This document shows, one piece after another, positions 49,634 to 58,225 of a stretch of DNA of 64,000 bases. Below the pieces are notes generated by a model, which made no database searches, was not told where the DNA came from, and was given only the letters and a program-made list of their open reading frames with translations. A program made the position numbers and the translations under genes. Positions within the stretch are counted from its first letter, which is position 1. Every line of letters starts with the position of its first letter. Source of the DNA: Chelatococcus asaccharovorans (lineage in GTDB: Bacteria; Pseudomonadota; Alphaproteobacteria; Rhizobiales; Beijerinckiaceae); the NCBI RefSeq assembly GCF_003201475.1, contig NZ_QJJK01000012.1, positions 1 to 64,000 of the forward strand, written 5' to 3'.

Positions 49634-50133
49634 TTCACCCTCCGCAGCCACGTAGCACCACCCCGGTCCAGCAAGCCGCGCAGGCTCTGGCGCGCTCGCG
49701 CGAGGCGCGACATCACGGTGCCGCGCGGGATACCCAGAATGTTCGCGGTCTCCTCATAGGACAAATCTTCGACGCCAACGAGCAGCAGGACCGTCTTGTG
49801 CTCCTCGGACAGCCGATCGAGCGCCGTCAGCACGTCCTGGGTGTCAAGGCCGTCATCCTGGGAGGGGTGGATGCTCAGCGCGACGGCATCGATGTCGACT
49901 TCCGTGCCTCGCCTGCGTTTCTGACGGAAATCACTGATGTAGCGATTGCGCAGGATCGTGAACAGCCAGGCCCTGAGGTCACCGTCCCCGCGGCGCAGAT
50001 ACCAGCGCGCGATGGCCCGTTCCAGGCAGTCCTGGACCAGGTCATCCGCAACATCGTGGTTGCGGACGAGCGCATAGGCATAGCGACGCAGCGCCGGGAT
50101 CTGTGGTTCGAGGAGCGTGGCAATGTCATCCAA
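49630..50133 (-). CDS. ECF-type RNA polymerase sigma factor
   Basis: 167 residues with sigma region 2 (HDVADDLVQDCLERAIARWYLRRGDGDLRAWLFTILRNRYISDFRQ) and region 4 helix-turn-helix (LSYEETANILGIPRGTVMSRLARARQSLRGLL). It would direct RNA polymerase to a small regulon when released from the anti-sigma factor encoded next. Its probable first target is its own operon and perhaps the secreted PF03640 gene upstream on the same strand. Confidence 0.93.
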   Translation of the reverse strand: MDDIATLLEPQIPALRRYAYALVRNHDVADDLVQDCLERAIARWYLRRGDGDLRAWLFTILRNRYISDFRQKRRRGTEVDIDAVALSIHPSQDDGLDTQDVLTALDRLSEEHKTVLLLVGVEDLSYEETANILGIPRGTVMSRLARARQSLRGLLDRGGATWLRRVK

Positions 50134-50267
50134 GACGGTGCACCGTGGGGACTGCGCCCTTCGGCGGGAGCCGCCGGGCGAATGGCCCTATGTGACAGCA
50201 ACAGGAGGCGGAGCGCCAGCGGCGGGTTGTCGGGGCGCTCCGGCCCTTGTTTCAGCGCCGTCGCCGG

Positions 50268-50660
50268 TCAGGGTGCTGCGACATGCCAGGTGTTGTTGGC
50301 CATGCCCTCGCCCGTCACATCGCCGGGCTTCATATCCTTGACCCAGGTGTAGAGGGGCTTTGTCTTGTAAGCCCATTGCTTGGAGCCGTCGTCCCGGGTC
50401 ACAATCGTCCAGTCGCCGCTGGCACTGGCGCCTGCGGCCACCATCAGCGGCGGCCAGTTCGTGGCGCAGGTGCCATTGCAGACGGACTTCCCCGCGGTAT
50501 CCTTGTCGAATATGTAGAGGGTCATGCCCTTGGCATCGACCAGCGCTTTGCCCTTGGACGTTTCGGCGACCTTGGCAGGGGCCATCGCCTGGGCCAGCGC
50601 GCCGCCGGCGACGGCGAGGGTTCCAACCAGCATGACTGCGCGCAATATGGATGTCAGCAT
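50268..50660 (-). CDS. Small secreted protein with PF03640 (Lipoprotein_15/COG4315) repeats
   Basis: 130 residues. A signal peptide (LRAVMLVGTLAVAGGALA-QA, about 6-24) is followed by two PF03640-type repeats: KGKALVDAKGMTLYIFDKDTAGKSVCNGTCATNWPPL and the degenerate SKQWAYKTKPLYTWVKDMKPGD. The Cys-N-G-T-Cys pair may form a disulfide. ATG 50660 has GGAGATG just upstream. It lies ahead of the sigma/anti-sigma genes, 134 nt away, and may be part of their regulon. Function unknown. Confidence 0.83.
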   Translation of the reverse strand: MLTSILRAVMLVGTLAVAGGALAQAMAPAKVAETSKGKALVDAKGMTLYIFDKDTAGKSVCNGTCATNWPPLMVAAGASASGDWTIVTRDDGSKQWAYKTKPLYTWVKDMKPGDVTGEGMANNTWHVAAP

Positions 50661-50826
50661 CGTTTCATCTCCCACGGTCCGAACGGCCGCGCATGGAAGA
50701 CGCCCGGTGCGGAGGCTTATTCCATGGGCCCGTAATTTTTTTTTTGTAATGTTGGCGGCGATTGGCCGAAGAAGGCATGTCACCCACCATGCCGTCACAT
50801 GGATCGCGGCCAAGCTCATGTATGGT

Positions 50827-50854
50827 GTGAGCCAGTTCACTGATTCAGGCTCAC
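50827..50854 (+). promoter_or_regulatory. Hairpin just upstream of MgtC-family gene
   Basis: GTGAGCC (50827-50833) pairs with GGCTCAC (50848-50854), loop 14 nt, ending 7 nt before the start codon and beside the GGGA ribosome binding site. It could mask translation initiation. MgtC genes are often controlled in their leaders, but no known leader type was recognised. Confidence 0.3.
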
Positions 50855-50861
50855 GGGATCG

Positions 50862-51581
50862 ATGCAGTTCATAGAGACTTTCAATCTTACCGCGTTGCTC
50901 GACACCTTTGTGAGTTTGCTCGGCGCCTTCCTCCTCGGCACGCTGATCGGCGTCGAGCGGCAATACCGGCAGCGCAGCGCGGGCCTGCGCACCAATGTTC
51001 TCGTCGCGGTGGGTGCCGCAGCCTTTGTCGATCTCGCGCTTCTCATCGCGGGAACCGATGGTGCCGCGCGCGTCATCTCCTATGTCGTGTCCGGCGTCGG
51101 CTTCCTCGGTGCCGGCGTCATCATGAAGGATGGCGGCAATGTCCGCGGATTGAACACCGCCGCGACCCTGTGGGCATCGGCGGCGGTCGGGGCCTGCGCC
51201 GGCGCGGACAGGCTCGCCGAGGCAGGCCTCGTCACGGTCTTCATCCTGGCCGGCAACACCCTGCTGCATCCGCTCGTCAATGCCATCAACCGGTTGCCTA
51301 TCGACGAAGGGGGGTCCGAGGCCAATTACGAGGTCCGCGTGCTCGCGGAAACGCATCTGGCACCGGAGATCAGGGAACGCATCACGGATGTCTTGAAGCA
51401 GGCGAAGTATCCGGTGGCCGATATCAAAATGGAACCGGGCACCGATGACCGGACAGAGATCGTCGCGACGCTTGTGAGCACCACGGTCGATGCCCAGGAG
51501 CTCAATGCGGCTGCCGGCGCCGTCCGCCGGCTTGCCGGCGTGCGCCGCGTCAGCTGGGAGGTCAGCACACTGGACAGTTGA
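50862..51581 (+). CDS. MgtC/SapB family membrane protein
   Basis: 239 residues. The N-terminal part holds four to five membrane helices with the MgtC signature (LLGAFLLGTLIGVERQYRQRSAGLRTNVLVAVGAAAFV and GVGFLGAGVIMKDGGNVRGLNTAATLWASAAVGACAG). A C-terminal cytoplasmic ACT-like domain is present (residues about 150-239). MgtC proteins help bacteria cope with low magnesium or modulate ATP synthase. The gene stands alone between the sigma-factor cluster and the LacI operon. Confidence 0.9.
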   Translation: MQFIETFNLTALLDTFVSLLGAFLLGTLIGVERQYRQRSAGLRTNVLVAVGAAAFVDLALLIAGTDGAARVISYVVSGVGFLGAGVIMKDGGNVRGLNTAATLWASAAVGACAGADRLAEAGLVTVFILAGNTLLHPLVNAINRLPIDEGGSEANYEVRVLAETHLAPEIRERITDVLKQAKYPVADIKMEPGTDDRTEIVATLVSTTVDAQELNAAAGAVRRLAGVRRVSWEVSTLDS

Positions 51582-51622
51582 AGCCGGCAGCGCGACGTTT
51601 GTCCGGTGCGCCCACCCCGGCT

Positions 51623-52705
51623 TCAGGGGAAATCGGTCGTGCCACGCGCCATCAGATCCGGCTCGATCAGGATGCCATGCTGGGTGTTGCGTCCGTCGAT
51701 CCTGTCGAGGAGCATCCGCATCGCCAGCTCGCCCAGGTCCTGCTTGGCGACACGCAGGGTCGTGAGCGCCGGAGAAACGAATGCCGCCACCGGGATGTCA
51801 TCACATCCGGTCACGGCAATCTCCTCCGGCACGGCGATGCCCTCGCCCTTCATCACGGACATCGCGCCGATCGCAATGAGATCGTTGTAGCAGACCAGCG
51901 CGTCGATCGCGCCGCGATGGGCTAACAAGGCCCGGCCAACCGCGGAGCCACCCGCGAGATCCGGAGAACTCGACACCTCCGTCACGAGGCCGAGCCCATG
52001 TCGCGCAAGGGCCCGGTCGAGGCCGCTGCGGCGCTTCTGACCGCCGTAGGATGTGGAGAGCCCGGAGGCGAAGGCAAACCGGCGGCGCCCCTGCGCGATC
52101 AATTTCTCGACCAGCGCTTCGACCGCCGCGGCATAGTCGATCTCGATGGTCCCGGCGATTCGGCGTGGAAGGACCCGGTTGATGAGAACGACCGCACGGT
52201 GCCCCTCGATCGCCCGGAGCAGACGTTTCTCCTCAAGACGCGCGCTGCAGAGGATGACGCCGTCGACGCGGCGTTCCAGCAGCGTGCCGATGACCTCCTC
52301 CTCCCGCTCGGGATCCTCGACGACATTGCAGGTGAGCAGCGTATAGCCCGCCGGGCGCGCGGCGAGTTCCGCGCCGCGAATGATCTCCGGGAAAAAGGGG
52401 TTGGCAATATCGGGCACGACGATGCCGACGACTTTCGAACGATCGACGCGCAAATTCTTGGCAAAACTGTTCGGCCGGTAGTTCAGCGCGCCGGCAACTT
52501 CCAGGACCCGAGCGCGCGTCTCGGCGCTGGCGCCACCCCGGTCGTTGAGGACGCGCGACACCGTCATCGGGGAAACGCCGGCGGCGGACGCAACATCGGT
52601 GATCGTCACCGACCGTCCCGCCGTCAGCTCCGGCGCTGCTGCAATCGATGTCCGGGAGGATCGCATAGGGCTCTTGGCATCCATCGGGCTCTTGGCATCC
52701 ATCAT
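51623..52705 (-). CDS. LacI-family transcriptional regulator
   Basis: 360 residues: helix-turn-helix (ITDVASAAGVSPMTVSRVLNDRGGASAETRARVLEVAGALNYRPN) and a periplasmic-binding-like effector domain. Start ambiguous: an 18-bp tandem duplication (52668-52703) encodes MDAKSP twice and provides ATGs at 52705, 52702, 52684 and 52666; none before 52684 has a clear ribosome binding site. It diverges from the transporter/glycosidase operon, and matching half-sites AACGATAAC lie next to both starts, so it most likely represses both. The effector is probably the imported sugar. Confidence 0.9.
   Translation of the reverse strand: MMDAKSPMDAKSPMRSSRTSIAAAPELTAGRSVTITDVASAAGVSPMTVSRVLNDRGGASAETRARVLEVAGALNYRPNSFAKNLRVDRSKVVGIVVPDIANPFFPEIIRGAELAARPAGYTLLTCNVVEDPEREEEVIGTLLERRVDGVILCSARLEEKRLLRAIEGHRAVVLINRVLPRRIAGTIEIDYAAAVEALVEKLIAQGRRRFAFASGLSTSYGGQKRRSGLDRALARHGLGLVTEVSSSPDLAGGSAVGRALLAHRGAIDALVCYNDLIAIGAMSVMKGEGIAVPEEIAVTGCDDIPVAAFVSPALTTLRVAKQDLGELAMRMLLDRIDGRNTQHGILIEPDLMARGTTDFP
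52668..52703. repeat. 18-bp tandem duplication at the start of the LacI gene
   Basis: The 18-nt unit GGGCTCTTGGCATCCATC occurs twice without a gap (52668-52685, 52686-52703). It adds a hexapeptide to the regulator N-terminus and an extra start codon, and could vary in copy number. Confidence 0.85.
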
Positions 52706-52710
52706 GATTT

Positions 52711-52728
52711 AACGATAGCGTTATCGTT
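52711..52728. promoter_or_regulatory. LacI-type operator O1
   Basis: AACGATAGCGTTATCGTT, a CG-centred palindrome (8 of 9 paired positions) typical of LacI-family sites, 5 nt upstream of the regulator start. It shares the half-site AACGATAAC (on its complement) with the site at 52857. Confidence 0.7.
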
Positions 52729-52843
52729 CCTTATTCCGCCGCGCAGCAGCCATTCATCCTCATCATCATCTGACTGTTAGCACAGCAATAGGGGGTTATC
52801 CAACGCCTCACAGCGGTCGCGAACAAAAATCCGCCCTCGGTCC

Positions 52844-52874
52844 TTGACGACATTCGAACGATAACGATAACGTA
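52844..52874 (+). promoter_or_regulatory. Promoter of glycoside operon with LacI-type operator O2
   Basis: TTGACG (52844-52849) and GATAAC (52866-52871) are 16 nt apart. AACGATAACGATAACGTA (52857-52874) covers the -10 box and contains the half-site AACGATAAC twice in overlapping direct copies, with partial dyad symmetry. A repressor here would block the promoter. AGGGAGGG before 52924 is the ribosome binding site of the first gene. Confidence 0.6.
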
Positions 52875-52923
52875 ACTGCATCGCCCCGATCTCGATCGAG
52901 AAGGCGCATAGGGAGGGTCGCTC

Positions 52924-54867
52924 ATGATCTCGAGCCAACGCGCGCTCGGACGCGCGATATTGTACCTGTCCATCGGCTGCGGTGTTCTTGGTATCCCGGA
53001 ACTGACGATGCGCGCAGCGCTGGCCGCTGACTACAAGGAGGCGCCGAGCCTTGCGAAGGAGGTTGCCGCAGGCAAGCTTCCGCCTGTCGCCGAACGCCTC
53101 CCGACGAATCCGCTGGTCGTCAAGCCCGTCAATTCCATCGGCAGCTATGGCGGCACGTGGCGGCAGGCGCTCGTGGGAGCCTCAGACGGCCTGCTTGAGC
53201 GGACAATAGGGTATACGCGCCTCGTGCGCTGGGATCCGCAATGGACCGGCGTCGTGCCCGACGTCGCCGAAAGCTATTCGGCGAATAGCGACGGCACCGT
53301 GTATACGTTCAAGCTTCGCAAAGGTATCAAGTGGTCCGACGGGACACCGTTCACCGCCGACGATATCCTGTTCTGGTACAACGACATCTTGATGAACAAG
53401 GAGATCACGCCAGCCGTGCCGCGCTGGCTGAGATCGGGCAATGATCCTGTGGTTGTCTCGAAGGTGGACGATGAGACGATCCAGTTCAGTTTCAAGTCGC
53501 CGAACGGCATGCTTCTCTACTATCTCGCCAGCAATATCGGCTCGGATATCCTGGCGGGTTCCCCCGCGCATTACCTGAAGAAATTCCACAAGGCCTATAA
53601 TCCTGACGTCGATCAACTGGTGAAGGCGGCCGGCGCGCCGAGCTGGGTCGCACTCATCCAGGCCAAGGTCGGCAACTGGCAGTCGCCGGACCGGTGGCGC
53701 GATGCCGCGCGGCCCGTCCTCGATCCGTGGAAGCTGACGGTGCCCTACACCGGCACCACGCAGGTGGTCGCGGAGCGCAATCCCTACTATTTCAAGGTGG
53801 ATCCCGAGGGCAACCAGCTCCCCTATATCGATCGTGTCACCTATGACGTCATGGGTGATGTCCAGTCCGTCATCCTGAAGGCGACCAATGGCGGCCTCGA
53901 CATGCAGGCGCAGCGACTCAATTCGCTGGAAACGGGCATGGTCCTCGCCGCGCATCGTGAACAGGGCGGCTACAAGCTGTTCAAGGTCCAACCTGCCTGG
54001 TCGAACGGCATGCTCATCTGCCTTAATCAGACCGTCAAGAACCCGGTTCTGCGGCAAGTCTTCCAGAACAAAGACTTCCGGATCGGCCTGTCGCTGGCGA
54101 TCAACCGCGATGAAATCAACGATATCCTTTACGCTGGCCAGTCGCGCCCCTATCAGGCCGTGCCCCGGCCCGGGACGGCGCTCTATGATGAGAAACTCGC
54201 CACCCAATATACGCAATTCGATGTAAAGGCCGCCAACGCCGCGCTTGACCGAACGGGCTTCACCAAGCGGGACGACCAGGGCTATCGCATCGGCCCCGAC
54301 GGCAAGCGCATTGCGTTTTCCATCGACGTGCAGACCGCGCGGAAGGATCATATCGACGCGCTCGAATTGATCCGTAAGTATTGGAAGGCCGTCGGCATCG
54401 ACATGCAGCCCAAGCCGATCGAATCGTCATTCGCTGTGGCGCGCATGCTGGCCAACGATCAGGAAGGCCTCGTGTGGATCGGTGGCGGCGGCTATGATTT
54501 CCTCGGACTTCTTGATCCCAAATGGTACTTCCCCTACGAGAACCAGTCGGCGTTTGGCTCGGCCTGGGGCATCTACTACCAGAACCCGAAGGATCCGAAC
54601 GCCGAGGAGCCGCCGGCCTGGGCCAAGAAGCAGCAGGATCTCTACACCGAACTGCTGAAGACCGTCAGTGACGAGGGCAAGCTCGCACTGATGCGCCAGA
54701 TCCTGGCGATCACCGGCGAGGAATTTCCTGTGATCGGCACGGATATGGACCCCGATAACTACGGCGTCGTGAAGACCAATTTCCACAACGTGCCGGACAT
54801 CATGCCGGATACGGCCTTCTACGTGACGCCCGGACCGACGAATCCCGAGCAATACTTCATGAAGTAG
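52924..54867 (+). CDS. Peptide/oligosaccharide-type ABC transporter substrate-binding protein (SBP family 5, long form)
   Basis: 647 residues. A signal peptide-like N-terminus (IGCGVLGIPELTMRAALA-AD, about 18-37) is followed by LAKEVAAGKLPPVAERLPTNPLV and the SBP_bac_5 fold (GTVYTFKLRKGIKWSDGTPFTADDILFWYNDI, FQNKDFRIGLSLAINRDEIND). Proteins of this longer class often bind oligosaccharides rather than peptides (for example the alpha-galactoside-binding AgpA of Sinorhizobium). The genes downstream, including a glycosidase, favour a glycoside ligand. It is the first gene after the LacI-controlled promoter. Confidence 0.9.
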   Translation: MISSQRALGRAILYLSIGCGVLGIPELTMRAALAADYKEAPSLAKEVAAGKLPPVAERLPTNPLVVKPVNSIGSYGGTWRQALVGASDGLLERTIGYTRLVRWDPQWTGVVPDVAESYSANSDGTVYTFKLRKGIKWSDGTPFTADDILFWYNDILMNKEITPAVPRWLRSGNDPVVVSKVDDETIQFSFKSPNGMLLYYLASNIGSDILAGSPAHYLKKFHKAYNPDVDQLVKAAGAPSWVALIQAKVGNWQSPDRWRDAARPVLDPWKLTVPYTGTTQVVAERNPYYFKVDPEGNQLPYIDRVTYDVMGDVQSVILKATNGGLDMQAQRLNSLETGMVLAAHREQGGYKLFKVQPAWSNGMLICLNQTVKNPVLRQVFQNKDFRIGLSLAINRDEINDILYAGQSRPYQAVPRPGTALYDEKLATQYTQFDVKAANAALDRTGFTKRDDQGYRIGPDGKRIAFSIDVQTARKDHIDALELIRKYWKAVGIDMQPKPIESSFAVARMLANDQEGLVWIGGGGYDFLGLLDPKWYFPYENQSAFGSAWGIYYQNPKDPNAEEPPAWAKKQQDLYTELLKTVSDEGKLALMRQILAITGEEFPVIGTDMDPDNYGVVKTNFHNVPDIMPDTAFYVTPGPTNPEQYFMK

Positions 54868-54874
54868 GGGTTGC

Positions 54875-54897
54875 GAGGCGCGCGCCAAGCGCGCCTC
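54875..54897 (+). other. Strong intercistronic hairpin after binding-protein gene
   Basis: GAGGCGCGC (54875-54883) pairs perfectly with GCGCGCCTC (54889-54897), loop 5 nt, starting 8 nt after the binding-protein stop. No T run. Same position as the hairpin at 39715-39744 in the other sugar operon, suggesting it raises the level of binding-protein mRNA relative to the downstream genes. Confidence 0.65.
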
Positions 54898-54992
54898 CTT
54901 CCCAACGATCGACAACGCCATCCACGACGAGCGGTCGGCGCCCGCGGACGGAAAGCGCGTGGGCGCGCAGACGGTACAGCGAAGGAGTGATC

Positions 54993-55979
54993 ATGTGGCG
55001 CTTCATTGCACATCGTGTCGTCTATACGGCGCTGACACTGGCTGCCGTATCCCTGGTGTCGTTCCTCATCATCCAGCTTCCGCCTGGCGACTTCCTGACG
55101 TCGCTTGCGGGCAAGATGGCCGAGCAAGGTGGCGACCTCGATAGTGCTTCGCTCGCCGGTCTCAAGGCCCGCTATGGCCTGGACCAGCCCTGGTACATCC
55201 AGTACTGGCGCTGGATAACCGGCATTCTTCTGCACGGCGACTTCGGCCAATCCTTCGAGTGGAACAAGCCGGTCTCCGAGTTGCTCTGGGATCGCATGGG
55301 GATGACCCTCCTCCTGTCGCTGGTCACCTTGATCGTAACCTGGATGCTGGCTTTGCCGATCGGGATCTACAGCGCGGTCCGGCGCTATTCCCTGCTCGAC
55401 TATGTCGTGACGTTCCTCGGTTTCATCGGGCTTGCGATACCGAGCTTCCTGCTCTCGCTCGCGCTCATGTATATCCTGTCGCGCTACGCCGGCATGAGCG
55501 TCGGTGGCCTGTTTTCGCCAGCCTATGTCAATGCGCCGTGGAGCTGGGCGAAGCTCGTGGATCTCGCCGCGCATCTGTGGCTGCCCGTGCTGATCCTCTC
55601 GACATCCGGCACAGCGGCGCTGATCCGCGTCATGCGCGCCAATCTGATCGACGAGTTGCACAAGCCCTATGTGCAGACAGCCCGGGCCAATGGTCTCGGC
55701 GAGATGGAACTGCTGTTCAAATATCCTGTGCGCGTTGCGCTCAACCCCTTCGTCTCGACGATCGGATGGGTCTTGCCGCATCTCTTCTCCGGTGCGGTGA
55801 TCGTCTCCGTCGTCTTGAGCCTGCCGACCGCCGGCCCGCTCCTTCTCAGCGCGCTTCTCGCGCAGGATATGTATCTGGCCGGCAGTTTCATCCTCATCCT
55901 GTCGGCCCTGACAGTCATCGGCACCTTGTTGTCGGATCTGCTGCTCGCCTGGCTCGACCCGCGCGTGCGCTACCAGTGA
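54993..55979 (+). CDS. ABC transporter permease, OppB type
   Basis: 328 residues: N-terminal helix with FIAHRVVYTALTLAAVSLVSFLIIQLPPGDFL, the loop RYGLDQPWYIQYWRWITGILLHGDFGQSF, and the EAA region PYVQTARANGLGEMELLFKYPVRVALNPFVSTIGWVLPHLFSG. ATG 54993 has GAAGGAG 5 nt upstream. Six membrane helices expected. It forms the channel with the next gene. Confidence 0.93.
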   Translation: MWRFIAHRVVYTALTLAAVSLVSFLIIQLPPGDFLTSLAGKMAEQGGDLDSASLAGLKARYGLDQPWYIQYWRWITGILLHGDFGQSFEWNKPVSELLWDRMGMTLLLSLVTLIVTWMLALPIGIYSAVRRYSLLDYVVTFLGFIGLAIPSFLLSLALMYILSRYAGMSVGGLFSPAYVNAPWSWAKLVDLAAHLWLPVLILSTSGTAALIRVMRANLIDELHKPYVQTARANGLGEMELLFKYPVRVALNPFVSTIGWVLPHLFSGAVIVSVVLSLPTAGPLLLSALLAQDMYLAGSFILILSALTVIGTLLSDLLLAWLDPRVRYQ

Positions 55980-55989
55980 GGTCCTTGCA

Positions 55990-57120
55990 ATGACAGACGC
56001 AACGGCCACCGGTGGCCTGTCGCCACCTCGCCGAAAGCTCGTGGAGCTCGGCCAATGGGGCCTTATCTATCGGCGTTTTCGCAAGCACAAGCTCGCCTAC
56101 TGGAGCGGCTTCATCGTGCTGGCGATCTATGCGGTCGCGCTTTTCGCCGAATTCGTGGCGCCCTATTCCTCGGACCGCTACAACCCGCGCTATATCTATT
56201 CACCACCGCAAATGCTCAAGATGTTCGGCCGCGATCAGAATGGCGATCTCGCGCTGTTATACGTGAACGGATACAAGGTCGAGCTTGACCCTGTGGCCTT
56301 GCAGCGGCGCTTCGTCATCGATGAAAGCCGGGTTTATCCCGTCGGCTTCTTTGTGAAAGGCGAGCCCTATCACCTGTTTGGCCTGATCCCGGCGGAACGC
56401 CATCTGATCGGCCCGGTCGACCCCGATGCACCGATGTATCTCTGGGGCACGGATCGCCTCGGCCGGGATCTTCTCAGCCGCACCATCCATGGCACCCGCA
56501 TCTCGATGTCGATCGGCCTCGTCGGTGTCACCATCAGCCTCGTGCTCGGCATCCTGCTTGGCGGCATCTCGGGCTATTACGGCGGCTGGGCGGACCAGGC
56601 GGTGCAGAGGACGATCGACTTCCTGAAGTCGATCCCCACCATTCCGCTGTGGATGGGACTGGCCGCCGCCATTCCCGACCGCATGGACCCGCTGCTCGTC
56701 TATTTCTGGATCACCGTCATCCTGTCGTTGATCGGCTGGACGGATCTGGCGCGCGTCGTGCGCGGCCGCTTCCTGTCGCTCAAGACGGAGGATTTCGTGA
56801 TGGCGGCGCGGCTCGACGGCTGCAGCCGCCAGCGTGTGATCTGGCACCACATGGTGCCCTCCTTCACCAGCCATATCGTCGCCTCGGTGACGCTTGCCAT
56901 TCCGGCGATGATCCTGGCCGAGACGTCGCTCTCCTTCCTCGGCATCGGCCTGAAGCCGCCGGTGGTCAGCTGGGGCGTCCTCCTGAAGGATGCGCAAAGC
57001 CTTCTTGCGCTCACCCAGGCACCCTGGCTCTTCCTGCCGGGCATCCCGGTGGTCGTTGCCGTCCTTGCCCTCAATTTCCTTGGAGATGGGATCCGTGATG
57101 CGGCTGACCCCTATTCCTGA
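55990..57120 (+). CDS. ABC transporter permease, OppC type with long periplasmic loop
   Basis: 376 residues, about 80-90 longer than the DppC type at 23828. The extra part is a periplasmic stretch after the first helix (residues about 55-140, with YSSDRYNPRYIYSPPQMLKMFGRDQNGD and GFFVKGEPYHLFGL). The domain then follows the family: GTDRLGRDLLSRTIHGTRISM, EDFVMAARLDGCSRQRVIWHHMVPSFTSH, FLGIGLKPPVVSWGVLL. This long form is often found with the long SBP class. Confidence 0.92.
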   Translation: MTDATATGGLSPPRRKLVELGQWGLIYRRFRKHKLAYWSGFIVLAIYAVALFAEFVAPYSSDRYNPRYIYSPPQMLKMFGRDQNGDLALLYVNGYKVELDPVALQRRFVIDESRVYPVGFFVKGEPYHLFGLIPAERHLIGPVDPDAPMYLWGTDRLGRDLLSRTIHGTRISMSIGLVGVTISLVLGILLGGISGYYGGWADQAVQRTIDFLKSIPTIPLWMGLAAAIPDRMDPLLVYFWITVILSLIGWTDLARVVRGRFLSLKTEDFVMAARLDGCSRQRVIWHHMVPSFTSHIVASVTLAIPAMILAETSLSFLGIGLKPPVVSWGVLLKDAQSLLALTQAPWLFLPGIPVVVAVLALNFLGDGIRDAADPYS

Positions 57121-58225
57121 TGCGGGCCTGGGTGTGCCGCCTGTGCCGCGGCCGGCGGCCGAACCGCAAGACCTGCTTTTCGAGGTCGAGAACCTCAAGG
57201 TTCATTTCGCGACGGACGACGGGCTCGTCCGCGCCGTCGATGGCGTGACCTTCGGCATTCCGCGCGCGAAGACCGTCTGCATCGTCGGTGAATCCGGCTC
57301 CGGCAAGTCGATCACCGGCCGTTCGCTGATGAACCTGCTGCCGCATACGGCGCGCATCGTCGATGGTCACGTGCTCTATCATCCCGAGCCGGGGCGGACG
57401 ATCGACATCGGCAAGCTCGACCCGCGCGGCAAGCCCATCCGTGCCCTGCGGGGCAAGGATGTGTCCTTCATCTCGCAGGAGCCGATGGCGGCGCTCTCCC
57501 CGGTCCACACGATCGGCCAGCAGATGGTGCCCGTTATCAGCCGCCATCTCAAGCTCGGCCGCCGGGAAGCCACCGAGCGGGCCGCCGCCATGCTGGCGCG
57601 CGTCGGCATTCCGAAGCCGGCCGAGCGGCTCGGCAGCTATCCCTTCGAGTTCTCGGGCGGCATGCGCCAGAGGGTGTGCATCGCACTCGCCCTCTCCTGC
57701 CGGCCGAAGCTGGTGATCGCGGACGAGCCGACCACGGCTTTGGATGTCACGACCCAAGCCAATATCATCGATCTGCTGGTGGAGTTGCAGGAAGAATCCG
57801 GCCTGTCGATTCTCTTCATCACCCATGACCTGGGCGTGGTCGCGGAGGTCGCGAGCGACGTCGTCGTGATGTATCTCGGCAAGGTGGTCGAGCGCGGCAG
57901 CGTCGAAGAAATCTTCCACGATCCGCGCCATCCCTACACGCGCGCGCTGCTGAGATCCGTACCGCGGCTCGGCGCCGGCCGTGATACTCGGCTGGCCGCG
58001 ATACGCGGGATGGTGCCTTCCCCCTTCGACAGGCCGAAAGGCTGCGACTTCCATCCGCGATGCGATTTCGCGATCGCCGGCACCTGCGATGTGACGGCCC
58101 CGCCGGATGTGGCCCTTGGGGGCAGCCGTTCCGTGCGGTGCGTCTTGCCGGAGGCCATTCGCCCGCCCGTGCAGCGCGCAGAGACCCCGCCCAGCTCCAC
58201 ACAAAGGACCCTTCGCCATGGCTGA
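57098..58225 (+). CDS. ABC transporter ATP-binding protein, OppD type
   Basis: 375 residues with Walker A GESGSGKS, signature FSGGMRQR, Walker [12 protein letters not shown], switch His in [11 protein letters not shown], and the C-terminal oligopeptide/dipeptide cysteine motif ([16 protein letters not shown]) that can bind an iron-sulfur cluster. It overlaps the permease gene by 23 nt. ATG 57098 is used; ATG 57086 is possible. Confidence 0.93.
   Translation: MRLTPIPDAGLGVPPVPRPAAEPQDLLFEVENLKVHFATDDGLVRAVDGVTFGIPRAKTVCIVGESGSGKSITGRSLMNLLPHTARIVDGHVLYHPEPGRTIDIGKLDPRGKPIRALRGKDVSFISQEPMAALSPVHTIGQQMVPVISRHLKLGRREATERAAAMLARVGIPKPAERLGSYPFEFSGGMRQRVCIALALSCRPKLVIADEPTTALDVTTQANIIDLLVELQEESGLSILFITHDLGVVAEVASDVVVMYLGKVVERGSVEEIFHDPRHPYTRALLRSVPRLGAGRDTRLAAIRGMVPSPFDRPKGCDFHPRCDFAIAGTCDVTAPPDVALGGSRSVRCVLPEAIRPPVQRAETPPSSTQRTLRHG

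Noticed and set aside
50735-50745. Run of ten T on the plus strand as a terminator
   Set aside because: No stable stem directly precedes it and no plus-strand gene ends upstream.
50268-51356. A 362-codon frame including the PF03640 protein
   Set aside because: Only its last 130 residues, starting at a signal peptide with a ribosome binding site, make sense. The rest is antisense to the MgtC-family gene.
52668-52703. Tandem repeat as a CRISPR-like array
   Set aside because: Only two 18-bp units without spacers, in the coding frame of the LacI gene.
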